This document shows positions 56,520 through 64,000 of a stretch of 64,000 nucleotides of DNA, in pieces. The stretch comes from Eremophila alpestris peregrina (taxonomy: Eukaryota; Chordata; Aves; Passeriformes; Alaudidae), in NCBI GenBank assembly GCA_009792885.1, contig WMCF01000111.1, forward strand, positions 1,785,417 to 1,849,416, given 5' to 3'. Position 1 is the first letter of the stretch. Every line of letters starts with the position of its first letter. Both the position numbers and the translations under genes were made by a program. The notes below the pieces were generated by a model that was given only the letters and a program-made list of their open reading frames with translations, did not search any database and was not told where the DNA came from.

Positions 56520-59500
56520 CTGCCATAGTTAATCTCAGAAGAGATAACTCTGACAAGCTGTGGTGAGGTCAGGAACTTCTCTAGTCCCAGCCTGTGCTCT
56601 GAAAACCCACAGAGGACTGGAGGGATCCAGTGAGCCTCCATGCAGATGAGCTGGGAACAGGGAGACTGCCATTAACACAGGTGGCTTTTCCAAGACCCAT
56701 TTATCAAGGAACAAAGAAAGGAGCTCCAACAGCCACTGCAGTTTGAAAGTTTCTGTTTATATCATATAAAGTTGACTTTACCCCCTGCTATCCTTCAGTA
56801 TTGACCACAGGGTTGTTTTTACGGAGCGAATTAAAATAAAAGGAAAATATGGATCACTGAGGAGAAAGTATCTCAAGGGAAGCAAAACTGTCAATAGACA
56901 TATCTTTAAAAATGTTAGCACCACTGAGATAAGACAACATAGTTTAAGGTTTGGAAGTGTTCTGAGATGTTTATTAGAGGATAATGATTTTCTGAAGGAA
57001 ACAGGCATGAGGCATTACTCTATTTCTGGTCACCATGACATTAAAAAGATATTATATCACTTACAAATGTGTGCTGAAAGCAACAAAACTAATTTGCTGT
57101 AAGGACCTTATTACATTTATTTCCACTGGAGTAATTTAAGAGGAATTAAAGAGAAAGAGGAGTTAAATAGAAGAGTCAATTGCTTTCTGGAGCACACAGC
57201 TGCCTTGAAAGAGGTATCAGTCATCATGGCAAAGAACCATCCAGGTAACTTTGGACAAGGAGAAAGGAATGGAATGTCAATGGAAATCAGTGGTCTGAGA
57301 CACAACATCAAATTATGCATATTTTAGTGTGTGTTTAGACCATATAAGTGTGTGCATTTGTAATTTGTGTCATCCTTTAAAATAAATATCCCCAAGAAAA
57401 CACTCAAGGAAACACCTCATTTTCCAGAATGTTCTTTTCTTATAATTTATTAATTACCTGCTTTTGAGTGAAGACCAGGAAATGCTGGAAGGTGTTTTGT
57501 ACTGTACATTCTGTAGACACTCACAGGAGTTTGAGCAAGAGCTCATGGGGGGCTTAAGTGTTAGGTAAAGATTAATTCAGTGCACTAACTTTAGCTAGTC
57601 CAGACTAACTTTGTAGGCAGGAAACATCCAGGTGTTTCTAAGACTCATGAGAAGCTACAGGAGCTTTTGGCCCCAGTAAACACCTGAAAAAAAATGAGGA
57701 TTAGATGGACTGGCTCCTGCCCACTGCCCATGTGAATTCCCAATGAGTTTATTGTTGGCAGGGTGACCTTTGGAAAGAGTTTCTTTAGGAAAAACACAAA
57801 CAAACGAAGCTGAGGCAGAGCAACAGCTGTTCCAGGCCTACCTGTACAGCTGGCAATGCCAAAAGTGTGTGCAGAATTATGGCTTAGCTGTCATTTATGT
57901 CTCGTGAACTCTCCATGTTGCCTCATAACTAATGGAAAGGGAAAATTAGTTTTTTAATTGCAATATAGCATAAATTACAACTATTCTTAGCTCAGATGAA
58001 GAAAAAGAAAAAGTAGGACAAATCTTATTATTTTATATTCTTAATCACATCATGATCTGTAGAGCTCTCAACATTACTCTTGGGATAACATGGTTAAAGA
58101 CAACAAAATGCTCTCAATTATTATTTTTAAATTATTTTTAAAAGAATACAATTTAAAAAAAATTAAAAGGGAATGCAAACAACCTAAAGGCTTTTATGTT
58201 TTCCTCATGAAGAGCTTTCAGTTGGGATTAGTCCTTTGAGACACTGTGTTCTGCTTCTTTTTCTTTTGAAAAGCAAATTTAAAACATAGTATTTTATTTA
58301 TTTATTACACTTTATCTTTTCGAAGCAGCAGGTGCATTAAAAACATCATGATATCCTTGACAACTGGGTATGTTACACAAAGAGACAAAGAAATCACTCG
58401 TGTCAGGAAATCTGTGTGCTTCTTAGTTCATCATCAATACCCAAAATTGCTTTTGGAAGGGCAAGCTGTATTCTCCAAGTCCATGAAAAATGTGAGCACA
58501 GCTGAGTGGGTCGGCCCCCAAAATCCTGGAGTTTTTCATCAAAGGGCTATTGTTCCCCTTCCAGCTTCCAAAACAATGCATCCAAATGAATGACTCAACA
58601 CCACGTTCATGAAGCACTGGGGGTGGTTTGTGTGGAAGGCACCGATGCAGGTTCTGCCCAGATTGTGATTCCAGCAGGTATTGGAAAAGCTCAGATAAAA
58701 TGAAATAGCCATGATCTAATGCAGGAGTGAAGGGCAGCTTTTCCATCCTAAATTTTTATATGAAAGAGGACTATCACTTATTTATTTTTGGTTATTTTCA
58801 CATCATCCTAAGGGTTTGGGTTTTTTTTTTTTTTTATTATTATTTTGAAGGTGGCCAAGGCAGAGAAAACCAAAGGTCAAGGTGAGCAAGGGACAAGGCT
58901 GCAGGGAGCAGGGGATCACCAGCTACTGCAGAGTTCTGTGTGTGTGTTTAGGTGGGTGTTTGTTGGGAATGCATGCTCAGTCTCCCTTCTGCCTGGACAA
59001 GGGTCAGGGAATTGCAGCCTGGCTGCTTTGGGTAGGGATGTGAGGGTGCTCCTGCTGCTTTTTGTCTCTGGGGAACTGGGAAATAAAAATTCCCCAGGGC
59101 CTGAAGCCTTCATGAGGTGGAGTCCCTTACAGCACAGAAGAATAAAGAATTTATTAGAGGGAAGTTCAAATGCTGGCCTGTAATCCAGTCTAAGAAAGAC
59201 ACACCTCCACCTAGTTCCTCAAAATCCCAATATTTTCTCAGTGTTTTCATCCATTATAAGACATACCTTTTCTCTGAGTTGAATTGATAGTCACTCCTTA
59301 AATATGAGCCTCTTTCATGAAAAATTCAAAACAAATTGATCTCATCTTTCACACTTTCCAATCCCAGTTGCTATATTTTTCTGTTCAACAATATGATTTA
59401 TGCATATTCATTGGCACAAGTCAAATTCTCAGTTAAATGTCAAAGCTGCAGCACTTCAAAATGCTTTAACTATTTTGCATTGTGTTCTGCCATCTCAGGG

Positions 59501-61714
59501 AAAAAAATACTCAAAACAGGAGTTCTGGAACTGCATTAAAATGTATGTATAATTCATGTATAAAATCACTACATAAAGAATATGGCTTAATAGGTCAAGA
59601 TCTTGTTAAAAACTGCAGTTTTTAATAATCTTTGACATCCTGCACCTCCTTGACAGCAGAACAAAGCTCCACAGAATATATTGCCTTCTTTTATGCAATA
59701 ATATGATAACCAGTGAGGTTTAACACTCTGGCTTCATGCCCTGCAAATGCCTCCTGATTATTTTTGCACCTCCAAAACTTTTAATGGCCAAGTGATCTCT
59801 GGTAACTTTGCTTTTGTGCACTGGCAACCACCCAGAGTAAATCTAAAATCTTTCATCTTTGCACTCTGAACTTAGATTTAGATGTCTAAATGAGCAGTCA
59901 TCAGATAAAGACCCATTTAGCCAGTAGTGAGTTAAGTCATGTGTTTTTCCACTGCTGATTTGAGGATTAAATATTTTCCTTGCTTGAAAAATACATCAGA
60001 ATGGCATCTTTATTTCATATATTTTCTGTTGAACATGAGTGGCATTGCTCCTTTCAGCCTACAGGTTGTATCAGAGTGCAGGATGCTCTGAAATAAGTCT
60101 CAAAGGTAACTTCTAATTCTTTTCTGTAAATTAATTCATCAGCCTTTTCTAAGCCACTGATAGGAGAAAACATCCTGAAGTATTTTGGTTTGCAAAGGTG
60201 TCTGGTGAGCTGTGTGACAGAACCTCACCCTGAGAATGTTCTTTGTTTTTTCCATTCCTGTTATTTCCTTTTCATTAGAAGGCCTTCAGACTGAAAGCAG
60301 AGCACTCTACTGTGAAAATGTAATATTGATGATGCACTTAACTCTCAAATATTTTATTATCAATATACCTAAAGTGTTTGGATTTAAACCATCCCTTATA
60401 TTGCAGCAGGTGTTCATTGTCTTCATCAGGATAGAAATGTCATGGTTAGTCTACCTCATTAGCCTAGTTTGGTTCAGAGTTTAGGTTTTGGGGCTTTTTT
60501 TTCAGAATTCATTATCTCTTTTTACAAACTGAAACACATTGTTAGAAGAGACTTATGCACCATTTTTACGTTGTGACTTAAACTCTGTGGACTAGAATAT
60601 CTCTGACCAGACCCAAAACACATTCTACAATGCTTTCCAGATTAGGCAGAACCAACACTGAGATTTTTTTTCCAGTATAAATTCTCCAGCTGCATCATTT
60701 CCTGGGATCTGCTTCTCTGATACAGTCTTAAAAATCATGTGATGCAAAGACACACCAGAAATCCATCCCAGCGATGAAATTTCTTTCACAAAATGATACT
60801 CATTTATCTTCTAACTTCATGTACTACCATTCCAAATAAAGAAAATATAAAACAAGAGAAAGAACCCCAAATTTCAAGAGAAACCACAAAACTTCTGCAA
60901 AGAAGTGAATTGTCATCCAAAAATTTAATAGAATAAGACAAGATGGTAGCTAGTGCAAAGAAACCTGACAATCCAATTTGCACTTATATGAAAGACCCCT
61001 GTGCCTAAAACTTGATGTAAAACATGCAAATCAATCAGGTTTCCTCCTAAAGTTCAGTTTTAAAATAGATTTGCAGTTACTCAGGGTTTTTTCCCTCTTT
61101 TTCAGCAGAGGAGTACTCAGATCAAGAGAGATGTGCAGGTACCTTATTCCCAAAATGCTGCTTCTTTGCCACAGGAAAACAATGTGCAAGAACTCACGGA
61201 TTTGTTTTCTGTGCTGAGTTAAAACACAAATAAGTGTGCCCACCATTCTGCACTTAAATATCACTGAAACTGCCTAAGAACAAATTTCAGATCTCTATCA
61301 GGTTTTTCTTCCCAGTTTTTGTCTAATCTGCCCATGGAAGAGACCACAGAGACCATAGGGAGTCCCTTGATGGAGCAGATGGGTGTTCCTGAAGGAAAAT
61401 GGTCTGTGAAGAGCTTGTGCTGGAATAGATTTTTGGGAAGGACTACAGCCCTCGGAGAGTCCCAGGAAAACTGTGAGAGTTGAGATGCATCAGTAGCAGC
61501 TGTAAGAGAGTGAGCAAGGGAAGTTGAGCTTGGGAAAGGAGGAAGGAAAAACGTTGTTTTAACGTTTGCATTTTAGTTGTTTGCCACCTTAATTAATAAT
61601 TGAAACCACCATAATTAAATAATGATTTTTATTTGCAATAAATTAAATTAACTTCCTCCCCATTCAAGCCTGTTTTCCCCATGATTGTAATTGGAAAACA
61701 ATCTCCCAACATTT
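56520..61714. other. About 5.2 kb of AT-rich DNA; no gene recognised
   Basis: A poly(T) tract lies at 58821-58846 and AT-rich runs lie around 58120-58150. Open frames up to 112 codons (plus 58845-59183) have no recognisable product. No repeat family is evident. Confidence 0.6.
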
Positions 61715-61822
61715 GTCTCAGCCCACGAGGTTTCTCATCCTTTTTTTTCCCCTCCTTTTCCACTGAGGAGGGGGAGAGAGCATGGAAAGGGTAGAGGAGC
61801 CTGGCTGGAAGCCAAGGCTAGC
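61715..61822 (+). mobile_element. Degraded ERVL-type LTR 3' fragment, plus strand
   Basis: The text 'tctcagcccacgaggtttct', then a C/T tract, 'gaggagggggagagagc' and 'ctggctggaagccaaggc' resembles the R/U5 end of the family seen at 13537 (tctcaacccacgagttt ... ggctggctgggg), in sense orientation. The terminal TG...CA is gone, so it is an old and partial copy. Confidence 0.4.
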
Positions 61823-61859
61823 TCAGCATGTGTCAGGTAAGGTTGGTTTTCCCCATTAT

Positions 61860-62665
61860 ATCACTTTATATTTATCTGTGTTGAACTTCATTTGACATTT
61901 TATTGCCGAGATGCTCTGGCCTCCGAGGTCCTCCTCGAATTCTTCACAGCCTGTTCTGCTCCTCAGTGCCTCATACAATGTTGGATCATCATGATTCACA
62001 TCATATCATCAGCACACTGATCATCCCTCTTCTGCAGGTCATTTCCTGACAGACTAAACAGAGTTCCAGGACAGGCTCCTGCACCTCTGCTGTGACAACC
62101 ATGCTGCATTCCAAGATGTGACCTTTTGCAGTTATCCCTAAATTCCTGCCTTTTAACCAAAGATTCATGCATGTGAGGGTGTTCCCTCTTATCCCATGAT
62201 ACTCAGTGTTCTGGCAGCCCATGCAAAAGCCTTTGTTAAAATTTTGTAGGAAATTAAAACAGGATATAAAGCTCCTGCCACTTTATCCCTTGTGCTCCTT
62301 GGCCTCTTTAAACAGCACCTTCAACAAAAGCCATGATTACTCTTCTCAAATTAAAAAAAAAAAAAATTATTCAAGGGTCTACTCTATAATTTTTTTAGTG
62401 CTGCTATTAATTTTCCCAGTGGAGATCTTAGGTTTAAAGGACTGTTAGTCCCTGAGCACATCTGTGCATTTTCTAAGAGCTGCTATTTCACCCCCTGTGT
62501 TTTTGTCCTCAGATACCACGGGGTTTTAAGTGAGAGGCTACATGTGCAGTACATTTATTTAATCTGTGTGGTCCTGCTGAACTCTAGAGGCAGCATCATC
62601 TGGTCCTGGGCATTTGTTAGTGTTCATTATGTATATTTGTGTTACAATCTCTTTCACTGTTGCTT
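61860..62665 (-). mobile_element. Ancient CR1/L3-like ORF2 remnant, minus strand
   Basis: The minus-strand frame at 62001-62222 reads MNLWLKGRNLGI... and VTAEVQEPVLELCL, a decayed form of the non-LTR RT pattern WLxGRxQxVxVNG...VTSGVPQGSVLGPxLF. Further along the plus strand, 'atgcaaaagcctttgttaaa' matches the inverted KAFDKV segment, and 'agcatcatctggtcctgggc' matches a segment upstream of the RT domain in such LINEs. The order agrees with a single inverted ORF2. Catalytic residues are not preserved and stops are frequent. Confidence 0.55.
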
Positions 62666-64000
62666 TGCCAGACAGCAAATGCTGCAGTGATCAGAGCACT
62701 TCCATGGAGCCTGGAAATCCCATGGTGTGTTCTGCTCCAGGAACATTTTCCCTGCCTGTCTGCACAAAGCAGGAGATGATTCTCAGGACATCATGATGGA
62801 ATGGCACAATTCTTTAATTCAATGTATTACTGGCTGTGGGATATCTGACTTCCATTCCATCCTTTGCTGGCCAGGGTTAAACTTCAAACTTGCAACATTT
62901 CAACCCCTCTGTTTTAGGCATTCCAGAAAAGAGCCTTTTGAGCCTCCTGCTGGAACTGCTAGACTTGAGAGAACAGCTAAATATTCATTGAGCAGGAGTC
63001 TCTGTGATCCTGGTGATTAGGGTATTCATGTGGCAGGGGAGATGTGAGCTCCTGACATCCTAATGAATATTTGCATAATTTTGTGTGAAGTATTCACTGG
63101 AGCAGAAACAGCAAGTTGCCTGATCACTTACCTATGGAATCATAATTTTCTTGCCTTTCAGCTCAATTAATTTTTAATTGTGCCTCACAAAGAGGGACGG
63201 CCTCAGGAGGAGGAACTTTCTTCACAGGATGTCCCAGCTCTCTGATAATTCACCTAATGTTAGTTTTCAAACTCTCTCAAAAACTGAAGAGATTTAAGCC
63301 TGTTGCTCAGACTTTCTCAGGGTGCTGGGCATTGGTAGGACATTGACTCTTCTTTCCTCTGGTCATACTTTTTGGAAAAAAACATGAACTTTGTTGACAA
63401 TTTCTTGGAGGAGGTTCAGCATTTTGAATAACAAATGGAAGGTGTTATTACAGTCCCTGAGAGGATTACAGGTTATTCCTTAATTTTTTATACCATGGTC
63501 CCTGGCTGTATGTGGTGGCTTCCCATCTTGGTTTCCAGCATTCCTGGCACAAATTCTCAGTGTTTCTGCAAACCTCTGCTCAATTCATTTGGAAGGTGTA
63601 TTTTTAGGAATCTAGGGAAATGGGAGCATCCAAAGATGTTTAAATGACAGCCCTGGTTTATGTAGAACTTGGTAAGTAAATGTCTCTCTGTGCTTTGTGG
63701 TGTTTCATTTTGGTTCTTTTACTTGTCATTATGAGGCTGCTTCTAAGAACTGGCTGCAAATGCAATGGAAAGACTCACAGAAAAAAAAAAGAACTTTATA
63801 AAGAAACAAAAATGGCCTTGGAGTAGGGATATTATCAAATTTCCCTCAGAGTACTTCAACATGGTATTGTTAACCTGCAAAATTAAACTTCTCAGCCAAA
63901 TTTCCAGAGCGGGTGAAATGCCAAGATTTCAACTGCTCAGCCTCTTGTAAGCCAAGACAAAATTAAAAAGAAACTATTGTCACCATAAAGGCTCACCTGT
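62666..64000. other. AT-rich DNA; no gene recognised
   Basis: I see no exon, RNA gene or repeat that I can support. The frame at 62727-63020 (97 codons) shows no domain. Confidence 0.6.

Overview
The window looks like a bird nuclear genome, most likely a songbird. The evidence is repeat content. There are about fifteen fragments of CR1, the dominant avian non-LTR retrotransposon, several carrying its characteristic 3' end (ATTCTATGATTCT and reverse complement). There are also several solitary LTRs of the kinds common in passerines, including two ERVL-type LTRs with recognisable ends. Most of the window is AT-rich and CpG-poor, with A/T homopolymers and short microsatellites. I found no convincing protein-coding exon, tRNA, rRNA, snRNA or CRISPR array. 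I read it as intergenic DNA or the inside of a very long intron, not as a set of cooperating genes.

Layout. Bases 1-900 are a GC-rich, A-poor block, open in all three forward frames for several hundred bases, with a diverged 227-bp-offset duplication; I cannot name it. It runs into a dead CR1 reverse-transcriptase fragment (about 1000-1440). At 1456-2511 lies a probable minus-strand LTR split by a second, plus-strand LTR (1902-2187), followed by a CR1 3' end. CR1 fragments lie at 4000 and 8333. A 708-bp minus-strand LTR with an exact 6-bp target duplication occupies 5952-6659, and an internally deleted ERVL-type LTR sits at 13537-13805. From 13.8 to 31.9 kb there are only small CR1 pieces, a decayed CR1 ORF2 at 24.8-25.3 kb, low-complexity DNA and a 20-bp tandem triplet at 25901.

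From 31.9 to 35.3 kb is a repeat cluster: a minus-strand LTR abutting a long minus-strand CR1 that contains the 472-base assembly gap (32558-33029), a CR1 fragment, and a 457-bp LTR with 9-bp inverted ends. From 35.3 to 48.6 kb there is mainly unique-looking AT-rich DNA with small CR1 pieces. Two CR1 3' ends in opposite orientation flank 48629-49078. A 647-bp ERVL-type LTR occupies 50302-50948 with a 5-bp target duplication differing at one base. A plus-strand LTR with TATA box and AATAAA lies at about 56096-56519, and an old CR1/L3-like ORF2 remnant at about 61860-62665.

The repeat layers give a relative history: decayed CR1 ORF2 pieces are oldest, tailed CR1 3' ends are intermediate, and LTRs with intact ends are youngest. 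Family names come from remembered consensus sequences and were not checked by a search.
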